A stretch of DNA of 64,000 nucleotides from Nocardioides astragali (GTDB taxonomy: Bacteria > Actinomycetota > Actinomycetes > Propionibacteriales > Nocardioidaceae), in NCBI RefSeq assembly GCF_024436375.1, contig NZ_JAFMZM010000008.1, positions 124,001 to 188,000 on the forward strand. Reading direction: 5' to 3'. The notes under the pieces were generated by a model, which saw only the letters and a list, made by a program, of their open reading frames with translations, did not search any database and was not told where the DNA came from. Shown piece by piece: positions 49,340 to 57,741 of this stretch (position 1 is its first letter; each line of letters starts with the position of its first letter). A program made the translations under genes and the position numbers.

Positions 49340-49831
49340 GTGCTGCCCATGAGTCCTCGGATCACCGAGCTCCTCAACGACGCGCTCACCTTCGAGCTGA
49401 CCGTCACCAACACCTACTTCCTCCACGCCCGGATGCTCGACAACTGGGGGTTCGGGAAGCTCGGCAAGGTCTTCTACGACCTGTCCATCGACGAGATGCG
49501 CGATGCCGACGACCTGATCAACCGGATCCTCCTGTTCGACGGCCACCCCAACCTGCAGAAGCTCGGCGCGATCAGCGTCGGCGAGACCGCCGAGGAGATG
49601 CTCTCCCTCGCGCTCGCCAGCGAGAAGGCCGCGGTCGCGCAGTTCAACACCGCCGCCAAGGAGTGCCACGAGCTCGGCGACCACGGCACGGCCGCGGTCT
49701 TCGAGGAGATGGTCCGCGACGAGGAGAAGCACGCCGACTGGTTCGAGGCTCAGCTCGCCGCGATCGAACGGGTCGGTATCGAGGCCTACCTCGCCCAGCA
49801 CATCTCGGCCGGCTCGGGACCGGAGTCGTGA
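49340..49831 (+). CDS. bfr: bacterioferritin with a substituted ferroxidase ligand
   Basis: A 163-residue four-helix ferritin-like protein that stores iron in a 24-subunit shell. Seen: FELTVTNTYFLHARMLDNWG near residue 15, DLSIDEMRDADDLINRIL near 46, ASEKAAVAQFN near 94 and VRDEEKHADWFE near 126. The haem-ligand Met in DEMRDAD is kept. The ferroxidase His of the classic DEMKHAD motif is Asp here. The start is taken at GTG 49340 with AGGAGG 9 nt upstream; ATG at 49349 is three codons later. It is likely co-transcribed with bfd. Confidence 0.87.
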   Translation: MLPMSPRITELLNDALTFELTVTNTYFLHARMLDNWGFGKLGKVFYDLSIDEMRDADDLINRILLFDGHPNLQKLGAISVGETAEEMLSLALASEKAAVAQFNTAAKECHELGDHGTAAVFEEMVRDEEKHADWFEAQLAAIERVGIEAYLAQHISAGSGPES

Positions 49832-49847
49832 CGACACGGCTCCGGCA

Positions 49848-50645
49848 TCACGCCACCTCTGCCTCCATGGCGGCCACGAAGTCACGCTTCACCAGGCGCC
49901 ACGCCTCGTCGGTCATCTCGCGGCGCCAGTAGGGCGAGCACGACATGTCGGCGCGGCTCAGGCCCCGCTCGGCGAGCAGATGGCTCCGGACGGCACGGAT
50001 CTCGTCGGCCTCGCCGTGGACGAAGGCATGGACCCGCCCTCGAGGGAATGTGAGGTCGCGCAGTGACAGCGCGAGCAGGTCGGCGTCCTCGGGGCTGCCC
50101 GTGCGGTGCAGCCACGTGACGTCGAGGAGCCCGGGGGAGGACAGCTCCACCTCGTGCGTCGGCCCGTCACAGACGAGTCGCACGATCGCGAGCACGCCCG
50201 CCGGGACAGCCTCGAGGGAGGCCGCGATGGCGGGCAGCGCCGACTCGTCCCCGACGAACAGGTGCCAGTCGGCGGTCACGTCGGGGCGGTAGCCCCCGGA
50301 CGGACCTTCGAACACCAGGACGCTGCCGGGTTCGGCCGCCGCTGCCCAGTCGCCGGCGACGCCCTCGCCGTGCACCACGAAGTCGACGGTCAGCACCCGG
50401 CTGACGGCGTCCCAGTCGCGCACGGTGTAGCGGCGGCGGGCGGGCCAGTGGTGCTGCGGGTGCTCGGCGCGCACCTGGGCGGGGTCGAAGACCGCGTCGT
50501 ACGGGGCGCCCGCAGGAGGGATCGCGACGTTGATGTAGGCGTCGGTGGCGTCCGGCATGGTGAACGCGGCGAGGTCGTCGCCGCCCAGGGTGAGCCGGAC
50601 CATCGCGGGTGTGAGTCGTTGGACGCCGATCACTCGTGCATGCAT
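49848..50645 (-). CDS. siderophore-interacting protein (FAD-linked ferric reductase)
   Basis: A 265-residue ViuB/SIP family flavoprotein that reduces ferric siderophores in the cytoplasm. Seen: RRRYTVRDWD near residue 71 (FAD binding), DFVVHGEGVAGDWAA near 88, FEGPSGGYRP near 113, FVGDESALPAIA near 131 and SCSPYWRREMTDE near 239. AAGGAA precedes the ATG by 6 nt. An iron box lies about 97 nt upstream. It converges with bfr, 16 nt apart. Confidence 0.9.
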   Translation of the reverse strand: MHARVIGVQRLTPAMVRLTLGGDDLAAFTMPDATDAYINVAIPPAGAPYDAVFDPAQVRAEHPQHHWPARRRYTVRDWDAVSRVLTVDFVVHGEGVAGDWAAAAEPGSVLVFEGPSGGYRPDVTADWHLFVGDESALPAIAASLEAVPAGVLAIVRLVCDGPTHEVELSSPGLLDVTWLHRTGSPEDADLLALSLRDLTFPRGRVHAFVHGEADEIRAVRSHLLAERGLSRADMSCSPYWRREMTDEAWRLVKRDFVAAMEAEVA

Positions 50646-50741
50646 GGGGTGTTCCTTCGTCGGGCTTCGGTCGGTGGTGGGTCGGACGCCCACGTGATCC
50701 GGGCGCGCGTAGCCGAGGCCGGCGCGGACGACCAGCCTAAC

Positions 50742-50760
50742 TTAGGCAACCCTTACTTGT
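50742..50760. promoter_or_regulatory. DtxR/IdeR-like iron box upstream of the siderophore-interacting protein gene
   Basis: TTAGGCAACCCTTACTTGT agrees with about 13 of 19 positions of the consensus and resembles the first box. Confidence 0.55.
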
Positions 50761-50932
50761 GGGCATCGCCTCGGCGTCGACCATGAACGCCTTCGCGGGG
50801 GCCGAGGCCAACGGTCGGACCGACGACCTGCGGAGGGAGCTCGCGGACCTGTTCACGGCCCAGAACGCCAGCGCGAACCCGGATGCCACGTCCATCCCGG
50901 CCACGTTCCTCCAGGTCACGGTGAACGTCTGA
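50759..50932 (+). pseudogene. C-terminal remnant of a SAM-dependent methyltransferase
   Basis: The frame reads FAGAEANGRTDDLRRELADL then FTAQNASANPDATSIPATFL and ends QVTVNV before a stop. This is the usual tail of a class I methyltransferase. The SAM-binding domain is absent because the upstream sequence belongs to the iron box and the siderophore gene. The end overlaps the convergent LacI gene by 17 nt. It is a rearrangement scar, not a functional gene. Confidence 0.6.
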
Positions 50933-51968
50933 GAACTGTGCTGCCGACGGGACGCGTGCTCTCTCGCACCACGAGGCCGTGGGAGACGAGCCGCTCGTGC
51001 GGAACGTCCGTCCGGTCGTTGAGGAGCGCCAGCAGCAGGTCGACGGCCTCGGCCGCCAGCCGCTCCGGGTGCAGCGTCACGGTGGTCACCGGGGGCGAGA
51101 GATCGGCGTACGCAGGGTCCTCGGTGATCGCGGCGACGAGCAGGTCGTCCGGCACGGTCAGCCGGAGGCTTCGCGCCGCGTCGAGGATGTGCTTGCCCGA
51201 GGACGTGTAGACACCGAAGACGGCATCGGCGTCCCGGCCGGCCCGCAAGAGCCGCCGCGCCGCCGCGGTCTCCGCCCGTGGCACATCGCGAGACAGGGGG
51301 AACGACTCGACCAAGGCGGGCTGCTCGTGCTCGCTGCACCAGTCCTCGTAGGTGCGCCGGACGAGAGCGGGATAAGCGTCGTCATGGCGCGGAAGCACCA
51401 CCCCGATGCGCCGTGCCCCGCCGCTGGCCAGGTGGTCGAGGAGATCGCGGACGGCCGCGTCGATGTCACTGTCCACCCAGGCGTCGCCGCGCTGGGGTGA
51501 GGGCGGCCTGCCCTGGGTGACGAGCGGGATCCCGCGCTTGCGAAGGATGTCCAGCACGGGGTCGTTGCGCGTGGGCTCGGTGTGGATCACCCCGTCCAGT
51601 GGCGTGGTCAGCCACATCCAGGCCGGCACCGATGCCGGCAGCACCACGAGCAGGTAGCCGCGTTGGTGCGCGGCTTCGGTCGCGCCGAGCACGAGGCGGG
51701 CGTAGTAGGGGACCTGGAAGTAGGGCACGGGGAGGTCGCCGTAGGTCGTGAGCGTCATGCCCAGCATCCCGGTGCCGCCACGGGCCGCGGCGCGTGCCGA
51801 CGTGAAGGGGAGGTACGACAACTCCCGTGCGGCAGCCATGACGCGCCGTCGGGTCTCCTCCGACATGCGACCAGTGCCGTTGAGCGCGTTGGAGACGGTC
51901 GCGACCGACACCCCGGCGACGCCGGCCACCTCGACCATGCTCGGGCGCACTCGGCGAGGGGCGGGCAT
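50916..51968 (-). CDS. LacI family transcriptional regulator
   Basis: A 350-residue LacI/GalR regulator. The DNA-binding helices are SMVEVAGVAGVSVATVSNAL near residue 10. The periplasmic-binding-protein-like sensor follows (LDGVIHTEPTRNDPVLDILR, RRIGVVLPRHDDAYPAL). The usual hinge is degenerate (LPFTSARAAARGG). It is divergent from the Tat-exported amidohydrolase, its likely target, across a 100-bp gap. Confidence 0.9.
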   Translation of the reverse strand: MPAPRRVRPSMVEVAGVAGVSVATVSNALNGTGRMSEETRRRVMAAARELSYLPFTSARAAARGGTGMLGMTLTTYGDLPVPYFQVPYYARLVLGATEAAHQRGYLLVVLPASVPAWMWLTTPLDGVIHTEPTRNDPVLDILRKRGIPLVTQGRPPSPQRGDAWVDSDIDAAVRDLLDHLASGGARRIGVVLPRHDDAYPALVRRTYEDWCSEHEQPALVESFPLSRDVPRAETAAARRLLRAGRDADAVFGVYTSSGKHILDAARSLRLTVPDDLLVAAITEDPAYADLSPPVTTVTLHPERLAAEAVDLLLALLNDRTDVPHERLVSHGLVVRESTRPVGSTVLRRSP

Positions 51969-52068
51969 GCCGCCAATATCGCAGAGGGCGGACCCTTGTG
52001 GTGAAGGAGTTAATCAGCGACGTTTCGGCTCACCCGAGAACGGGACCACCTGCGGAAGGGCCAGCGCC

Positions 52069-53964
52069 ATGTCGACACCCCCGAACCCCACCACCCGACG
52101 CGGACTCCTCAAGGCTGCCGCGGCCATCGGCGGGGCGGCCGCCCTCGGCTCGTCCAGGGCAGGAGCCGCGACCGGGGCCCGGCCGCGCCGCGCCGCCACG
52201 GTCATCCTCGGGGGACGTGTGTTCTCCGGGCGGCTCGGGGACGCCGGCCACACGGCTGTCGCGATCGGACGCGACGGCACGATCCTCGAGGTCGGGTCGA
52301 ACGCCGTCGTACGCCGCCTGATCGGGACGGGGACCGAGGTGGTCGAGGCCGCCGACGGGACGATCATGGCCGGTATCCACGACGGCCACATGCACCCGTT
52401 GGGCGCTGCGCTCGCCTCGCTGAACCCCTCCCTGCGGAACGCGGAGACCACCATCCCCGAGCTGCAGACCGCCGTCCAGGCGATGCTGGACGCGACGAAG
52501 GAGCGCGAGCCGGACGGTTGGCTCAACGTGACGGACTGGAACCCCGTCGGCCTGCGGCCGGCCGGCACGGTGGCCGACCGGTCCATCCTCGACGCGCTGT
52601 CGACGTCGCGGCCGATCTCGCTCCAGGGCTCGGACTTCCACAACATGCTCGTCAACAGCCGCGCTCTCGCCGTGGCCGGTATCGACAAGACCACCCCCAA
52701 CCCTCCTGGCGGCGAGATCGTCCGGGACGGCGCAGGCAACCCGACCGGCCTGCTGAAGGACTCCGCACAGCAGCTCGTCCGGTCCAAGATCCCCGGACCG
52801 ACGGATGCCGAGGCCCAGGCGGCGTACGCCGACATGGCGGCCTTCCTGCTCGCCAACGGCATCACCTCCTTCCTCGACGCCGCGACGGACGAGGACAGCC
52901 TGAAGACCTACCGCCGGTTGATCGCGGCCGGGAGCCTGCGCCAGCACGTCACTCCCGCGCTGCTGATTGAGTCCGAGCTCGCGACCCGTCCGGCCAAGGC
53001 GGCGGCCTACCTCGCCGATCTCCGGTCACGGTACGGCGGAGTTCCCCACCTGCACCTCACCACGGCCAAGGTCTTCCTCGACGGGGTGATGGAGTACCCC
53101 GCGCAGACCGCGGCGATGCTCGCCCCCTACCTCGACGAGGACGGGAAGCCCACCGACAACTACGGCGACCTCTACGTGAGCCGAAAGACGTTCGGCAAGC
53201 TCGTCACCGAGCTCGACCGGAAGGACTGGCAGGTCCACTCGCACGCCATCGGGGACCGCGCCGTTCGCGTTGCGCTCGACGGCTGTGCACAGGCCCGCAC
53301 GACCAACGGCGACCGCGGACTCCGGCACACCATCACCCACCTGGAGCTGGTGCATCCGTCCGACTACGGCCGCTTCGCCGAGCTGGGGGTGATCGCCTCC
53401 ATGCAGCTGCAGTGGGCCCTGCGCAATGCCTTCACCCTGGCCTCGCTGCAGCCCTACATCGGCCCGGAACGGTTCCGCCGGCTCTACCCCGCGGCCAGTC
53501 TCGCGCGCGCCGGGGCGGTCCTGGCCGGAGGTTCCGACTGGCCGGTCGACCCGCTGCGGCCGTTCACCCAGATCTCGACGGCGGTCGATCGCACCGGGCC
53601 GGACGGTGGCCGGCCGCTGGGGCTCGACGAGGCGTTGACCCGCGCCCAGTCCCTGCGGATGCACACCACGGGGAGCGCCTACCAGCTGCACTCACGGCAG
53701 GCCGGGACGGTGGCTCCGGGGAAGCGCGCGGACCTCATCGTGCTCGACGGCGACCTCCTGCGGGGCTCGACGAGCGGCATGAGCCGCGCCAAGGTCCAGC
53801 ACACCCTGATCAACGGCGAAGTGGTCTACGACGCCGGTTCACAGGGCCAGCGGCGGTCGGTCGAGCGGTTCGCTGCCGCTCAAGGGTTCGCCCGCCACAC
53901 GGACCCGCACGCCCGGCACCTCGGCTGCTGCCAGAAAGGTCGGCGAGGCGATTCCCCGGCCTGA
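52069..53964 (+). CDS. Tat-exported amidohydrolase family protein (YtcJ-like)
   Basis: A 631-residue metal-dependent hydrolase. A twin-arginine signal (TTRRGLLKAAAAIGGAAALG) covers residues 8-30, so the mature enzyme is outside the membrane. The TIM-barrel has metal sites in GIHDGHMHP near 102, TAKVFLDGVME near 333, WQVHSHAIGDRAV near 387, THLELVHP near 423 and AGGSDWPVDP near 486. The YtcJ group includes N-substituted formamide and related amidases; the substrate here is open. GGAAGGG lies 8 nt before the ATG. Divergent from its probable LacI regulator. Confidence 0.88.
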   Translation: MSTPPNPTTRRGLLKAAAAIGGAAALGSSRAGAATGARPRRAATVILGGRVFSGRLGDAGHTAVAIGRDGTILEVGSNAVVRRLIGTGTEVVEAADGTIMAGIHDGHMHPLGAALASLNPSLRNAETTIPELQTAVQAMLDATKEREPDGWLNVTDWNPVGLRPAGTVADRSILDALSTSRPISLQGSDFHNMLVNSRALAVAGIDKTTPNPPGGEIVRDGAGNPTGLLKDSAQQLVRSKIPGPTDAEAQAAYADMAAFLLANGITSFLDAATDEDSLKTYRRLIAAGSLRQHVTPALLIESELATRPAKAAAYLADLRSRYGGVPHLHLTTAKVFLDGVMEYPAQTAAMLAPYLDEDGKPTDNYGDLYVSRKTFGKLVTELDRKDWQVHSHAIGDRAVRVALDGCAQARTTNGDRGLRHTITHLELVHPSDYGRFAELGVIASMQLQWALRNAFTLASLQPYIGPERFRRLYPAASLARAGAVLAGGSDWPVDPLRPFTQISTAVDRTGPDGGRPLGLDEALTRAQSLRMHTTGSAYQLHSRQAGTVAPGKRADLIVLDGDLLRGSTSGMSRAKVQHTLINGEVVYDAGSQGQRRSVERFAAAQGFARHTDPHARHLGCCQKGRRGDSPA

Positions 53965-54032
53965 GGTCGCCAGCGCGAGGAGGCGCTCAGGTGGTTCGCG
54001 GCCAGAGTGACGGGTGTGCCGTGCCGTGAGGG

Positions 54033-54281
54033 TCACCCGTTGACGACCTGGACGAGTTCGCCCTTCATGACCTTGCCGCGGAGCGGGTGCTCGGTGCGGG
54101 TGCGGGTGACGTTGAACCAGCCGTCCCAGTACGCGGACTCCGGTCCGAAGGTGTACGGGCGTAGGTCGAGCCTGACGTAGCCGACCTCGCGGTCGGCGTC
54201 GATGACGCAGGCGCCGTCGGTGATGACCGATCCGAAGGCGTCGCGCAGGTATCGATGGTTCTCGGGGATCGTCGTGGTCAT
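54033..54281 (-). CDS. uncharacterised 82-residue protein
   Basis: A short beta-rich soluble protein (MTTTIPENHRYLRDAFGSVI, then RLDLRPYTFGPESAYWDGWF). No recognised domain, signal or cofactor motif. Its start overlaps the SGNH hydrolase stop by 4 nt (ATGA), so the two are made together. Confidence 0.7.
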   Translation of the reverse strand: MTTTIPENHRYLRDAFGSVITDGACVIDADREVGYVRLDLRPYTFGPESAYWDGWFNVTRTRTEHPLRGKVMKGELVQVVNG

Positions 54282-55096
54282 GAGACCGCCTCATCGGGGG
54301 AGAGCTGCGCCCCGCCCGTCGCCGGCGTGGTGCGTGGTCCGGGACGGATGTTCTGGAGTGTCCTGCCGAGGACGACGGTTCCGTGGTCGCGCAGGCGGCG
54401 GGCGAGCCAGGGCAGTCCTTCGGCCATGAGCGTGCGCAGCTCGGTGACGCGGGTGGTGGGGTCGCCGTCGAGCTCGAGCGCGGGCGGCTCGAAGACCAGG
54501 CCGTGCCGGTTGAGCAGTGCCGAGAACTCGTGGGCCAGTGCGCGGTGGCCGATCTCGGAGGGGTGCAATCGGTCGACGGACCAGAACTCGCGGTCGTAGA
54601 CGCCGGGGTGGGCGGCGAGGTCGACCTGCAGCCCGCCGTAGGTGGCGTGGATCTCGTCGTAGATGGCGTTGAGGTCCTCGATGCGCCGCTGGAGAGGCCC
54701 GGCCAGGAGGCCGGGGAGGCCGAAGACGCGGCTGTGGTCGTGGAAGCGAACGGTCAGGAGCACCGCACCCTGTGCGGCGAGCAGGCCGGCTGCGTGCAGC
54801 AGCTCGATTCGTATCGCTGCGGGGTCCCACGACGACCGCACGGTGTCGTTGAGCCCGACGATCAGGGAGGCGAGGTGCGGACGGTGGTCCAGGGCGTCGG
54901 TGAGCTGCCGGGCACGGACCTCGGCCGCCGTGGCGCCGGGCCGGGAGACGTTGCACAACGAGACGTGGTGGGCGGTGCCGATGGCCTCACCCAGCAGCCG
55001 GGCCCACCCGCGGGGCTCGGCCGATGCCGGGTCCCCGAGCCCGTAGGTCGCCGAGTCGCCCAGGGCGGCGAAGCGCACGTAGAGTCCGGTGTTCAT
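54278..55096 (-). CDS. SGNH/GDSL-type hydrolase
   Basis: A 272-residue esterase-like protein. Seen: block I AALGDSATYGLGDP near residue 10 with the catalytic Ser, block II around NVSRPGATA, block III IVGLNDTVR near 80 and block V VDRLHPSEIGH near 175 with the Asp-His pair. No signal peptide, so cytoplasmic. The C-terminal 70 residues after the SGNH domain are an extra helical region. It is followed by a coupled 82-residue gene and preceded by a 35-residue ORF in the same direction. Confidence 0.85.
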   Translation of the reverse strand: MNTGLYVRFAALGDSATYGLGDPASAEPRGWARLLGEAIGTAHHVSLCNVSRPGATAAEVRARQLTDALDHRPHLASLIVGLNDTVRSSWDPAAIRIELLHAAGLLAAQGAVLLTVRFHDHSRVFGLPGLLAGPLQRRIEDLNAIYDEIHATYGGLQVDLAAHPGVYDREFWSVDRLHPSEIGHRALAHEFSALLNRHGLVFEPPALELDGDPTTRVTELRTLMAEGLPWLARRLRDHGTVVLGRTLQNIRPGPRTTPATGGAQLSPDEAVS

Positions 55097-55128
55097 GGCT
55101 CAGCACCTCAGGTCGACGTGGTCGCGCG

Positions 55129-55236
55129 TCACGCGTCGGCGTCGGCCGCGTCAGTGCCGCGCTTGTCGGTGACCCAGGAGCCGTTCGACGCGTAGTGGAC
55201 GTTGCCGCCCCAGCTGTCTGATCCCCACTCGATCAT
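55129..55236 (-). CDS. short ORF, 35 residues, upstream of the SGNH hydrolase
   Basis: Reads MIEWGSDSWGGNVHYASNGS then WVTDKRGTDAADADA. The N-terminal half is rich in Trp, Gly and Asn and the tail is acidic. GGAAG about 9 nt upstream of the ATG is a fair ribosome site. It lies 32 nt before the hydrolase start in the same direction and could share its transcript. There is no homology that I recognise. It could be a real micropeptide or a leader peptide. Confidence 0.45.
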   Translation of the reverse strand: MIEWGSDSWGGNVHYASNGSWVTDKRGTDAADADA

Positions 55237-55326
55237 CGTGACCACTTCCCAACGTTGGTTGAACTTCTGACATCACCACGGTGCGCGTCGCCCGCCCCGT
55301 GCGCAGCCGCACAACCACGTATCTCG

Positions 55327-55352
55327 CTACGTAGATCGACTTTTCTACGTAG
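55327..55352. promoter_or_regulatory. paired CTACGTAG palindromes
   Basis: Two identical self-complementary 8-mers (55327-55334 and 55345-55352) are spaced 18 bp centre to centre, between the SGNH cassette and the sugar operon. The spacing, just under two helical turns, fits a cooperatively bound regulator for the minus-strand cassette. Confidence 0.45.
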
Positions 55353-55402
55353 TGCCCGTCGAGATGGGGGTTGACGTGACTGGGGTCACACTGCCAATCT
55401 CC

Positions 55403-55424
55403 GTTGTCGAAGCGCTTCGACAAC
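55403..55424. promoter_or_regulatory. LacI-type operator for the sugar operon
   Basis: A perfect 22-bp palindrome GTTGTCGAAGCGCTTCGACA plus AC, with the CGAAGCGCTTCG core seen in many LacI-family operators. It lies 38 nt before the binding-protein start. The regulator at 62354 is the likely binder. Confidence 0.7.
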
Positions 55425-55462
55425 CGGGCTCGACGCTCTCGATCAGCCTCATGGAGGACAAG

Positions 55463-56770
55463 ATGCTCACACCCAAGAAGCGGGTGGCCGCGATCGCCAC
55501 CGCGTTCCTGTCGGCCCTCGCGCTCAGCGCCTGCGGCGACGACGGCGGCGGCGGGGGATCAGAAGACGGCGACACCCTCACGCTGTGGCACTACGAGGGG
55601 CCTGACAGCGCGATGGGCAAGGCGTGGGACGCCGCGATCAAGGAGTTCGAGGACACCCACCCCGGCGTCACGGTCGAGTTCGAGGAGAAGGGCTTCGAGC
55701 AGATCCAGAAGACCGCTCCGATGGTCCTCAACTCCGACGACGCACCGGACCTCATGGAGTACAACAAGGGCAACGCGACCGCTGGCCTGCTGGCCAAGCA
55801 GGGACTGCTCACCGACCTGAGCGCGGAGGCCGCCGAGCGTGGCTGGGAGGACATGCTCAGCCCCAGCGTCCAGACGACCTCGCGCTACGACGAGAACGGG
55901 ATCATGGGCTCCGGCGCGTGGTACGGGATCCCCAACTACGCCGAGTACGTGATGGTCTACTACAACGTGGACCTCTTCGAGGAGCACGGCGTCGAGGTGC
56001 CGACGACGTACGACGAGTTCGTCGCCGCGATGGACACCTTCGCAGGCGAGGGGATGACCCCGCTGGCCATGGCGGGGGCCGAGTACCCCGCGCAGCAGGT
56101 GGTCTACCAGCTCGCGCTGAGCCAGGCCGACCGGTCCTGGGTCGACGCCTACCAGCTCTACCAAGGTGACGTCGACTTCCAGGACGACGCCTGGACCTAC
56201 GGCGCGGAGACCTTCGCCGACTGGATGGACAAGGGCTACGTCGACAAGGACGCCACCGGCGTGAAGGCCGAGGACATGGGGGTCAGCTTCATCTCCGGCA
56301 AGTACCCGATCATGATCTCCGGCAGCTGGTGGTACGGCCGGCTCCAGTCCGAGATCAAGGACTTCGAGTGGGGCAGCTTCCTGTTTCCGGGCAGCACGAT
56401 GACGCTCGGCTCCGGGGGCAACCTGTGGGTCGTCCCCGAGAACTCCGACTCCAAGGACCTCGCCTACGACTTCATCGACATCACCATGTCGGAGGAGATC
56501 CAGAACATCCTCGGCAACAACGGGGGCGTGCCGGTCGCGGCCGACCCGGCGGCGGTCACCGACGAGAAGAGCCGCGAGCTGATCGCGAACTTCCAGACCC
56601 TCTCCGACAACGACGGGCTGGCGTTTTACCCCGACTGGGCGTGGCCCGGAGGGTACGACGGCTGGGTGTCGGCCACGCAGAAGGTCATGTCGGGCGACGC
56701 CTCGCCGGACGAGAGCCTCGACGAGATCGCCACGCAGTACCAGGACTACGTCGGCACCCTCCCGCAGTGA
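55463..56770 (+). CDS. sugar ABC transporter solute-binding lipoprotein
   Basis: A 435-residue family 1 extracellular binding protein. The lipoprotein signal has the lipobox LSAC with Cys24, followed by a Gly/Asp-rich linker. The mature part has the usual sugar-binding-protein segments (LTLWHYEGPDSAMGKAWDAA, GIPNYAEYVMVYYNVDLFEE). ATG at 55463 has GGAGG 6 nt upstream. It is the first gene of the operon; its stop overlaps the first permease by 4 nt. Confidence 0.92.
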   Translation: MLTPKKRVAAIATAFLSALALSACGDDGGGGGSEDGDTLTLWHYEGPDSAMGKAWDAAIKEFEDTHPGVTVEFEEKGFEQIQKTAPMVLNSDDAPDLMEYNKGNATAGLLAKQGLLTDLSAEAAERGWEDMLSPSVQTTSRYDENGIMGSGAWYGIPNYAEYVMVYYNVDLFEEHGVEVPTTYDEFVAAMDTFAGEGMTPLAMAGAEYPAQQVVYQLALSQADRSWVDAYQLYQGDVDFQDDAWTYGAETFADWMDKGYVDKDATGVKAEDMGVSFISGKYPIMISGSWWYGRLQSEIKDFEWGSFLFPGSTMTLGSGGNLWVVPENSDSKDLAYDFIDITMSEEIQNILGNNGGVPVAADPAAVTDEKSRELIANFQTLSDNDGLAFYPDWAWPGGYDGWVSATQKVMSGDASPDESLDEIATQYQDYVGTLPQ

Positions 56771-57738
56771 CCACCGGGACCACCGCCCTGCCGGGGGTCG
56801 CGGCCTCCGAGCCTCCCTCCCGGCGCCGCCCCGACGCGGCGCCGGGAGGGACCGCCAGGCACTCCGCGGGCTACTTCGTCTACCTGGTCCCCGGCCTGGT
56901 GCTGTTCGCCGTGGTCATCGCGCTGCCGTTCGCGATGAACGTGTGGATCAGCCTGACGAACTGGCAGGGGGTCGGCAGCCCCGAGTGGACCGGCCTGGAC
57001 AACTACAGGCGGCTGCTGGCCGACGATGCCTTCTGGGCCTCGTTCCGCCACAACGCCGCGCTGATCGTGGCGATGGCCATCGTGCCGACGGCGCTCGGCC
57101 TGCTCCTGGCGGCGGCGCTGTTCGACTACATCGGGAAGAAGTTCGGCAACGGGACGGTGGCGGCGCTCCGTGCCTGCTTCTACCTGCCGCAGATCCTCCC
57201 GATCGCGGTCGCGGGCGTCGTGTGGGGCTGGATCCTCAACCCGACGAGCGGAGCGTTGAACGCCTCGCTGGAGACGGTCGGGCTCGGCTCGCTCACCCGC
57301 GACTGGCTCGGCGACCCGGACCTGGCCCTGTTCACGGTCATGGTGATCATGGTCTGGGTCCAGCTCGGCTTCCCGGTCGTCATCTTCATGGCCGGCCTGC
57401 AGCGGGTCGAGCCGGCCCTCTACGAGGCGGCCGAGATGGACGGCGCCACCTGGATGCGACGGTTCTGGCACATCACGCTGCCGCAGATCAGGCCCGAGAT
57501 CTACGTGGTGCTGCTGTGGACCACGATCGCGGCACTGAAGGTCTTCGGCCCGATCTACGTGCTCACCCGGGGCGGTCCCGGAGGGGCCACGAACGTCCCG
57601 GCCTACTACTCCTACCAGAACTTCTTCGAGCGCACGCAGGTCGGCTACGGCGCCGCGATCGCGACCGTGCTGACCCTGCTGATCGTCGCCCTGAGCGTCG
57701 TCTTCCTGCGCATCCAGCGCCCGGCCGAGGAGGCCTAG
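56767..57738 (+). CDS. sugar ABC transporter permease, MalF/UgpA type
   Basis: A 323-residue inner-membrane permease with six transmembrane segments and the EAA loop seen as YEAAEMDGATWMRRFWHITL near residue 218. The N-terminal 35 residues are a cytoplasmic Pro/Ala-rich tail. A GTG start overlaps the binding protein stop. No ATPase gene is in the operon, so it probably uses a shared MsiK-type ATPase encoded elsewhere. Confidence 0.9.
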   Translation: MTTGTTALPGVAASEPPSRRRPDAAPGGTARHSAGYFVYLVPGLVLFAVVIALPFAMNVWISLTNWQGVGSPEWTGLDNYRRLLADDAFWASFRHNAALIVAMAIVPTALGLLLAAALFDYIGKKFGNGTVAALRACFYLPQILPIAVAGVVWGWILNPTSGALNASLETVGLGSLTRDWLGDPDLALFTVMVIMVWVQLGFPVVIFMAGLQRVEPALYEAAEMDGATWMRRFWHITLPQIRPEIYVVLLWTTIAALKVFGPIYVLTRGGPGGATNVPAYYSYQNFFERTQVGYGAAIATVLTLLIVALSVVFLRIQRPAEEA

Positions 57739-57741
57739 GAC

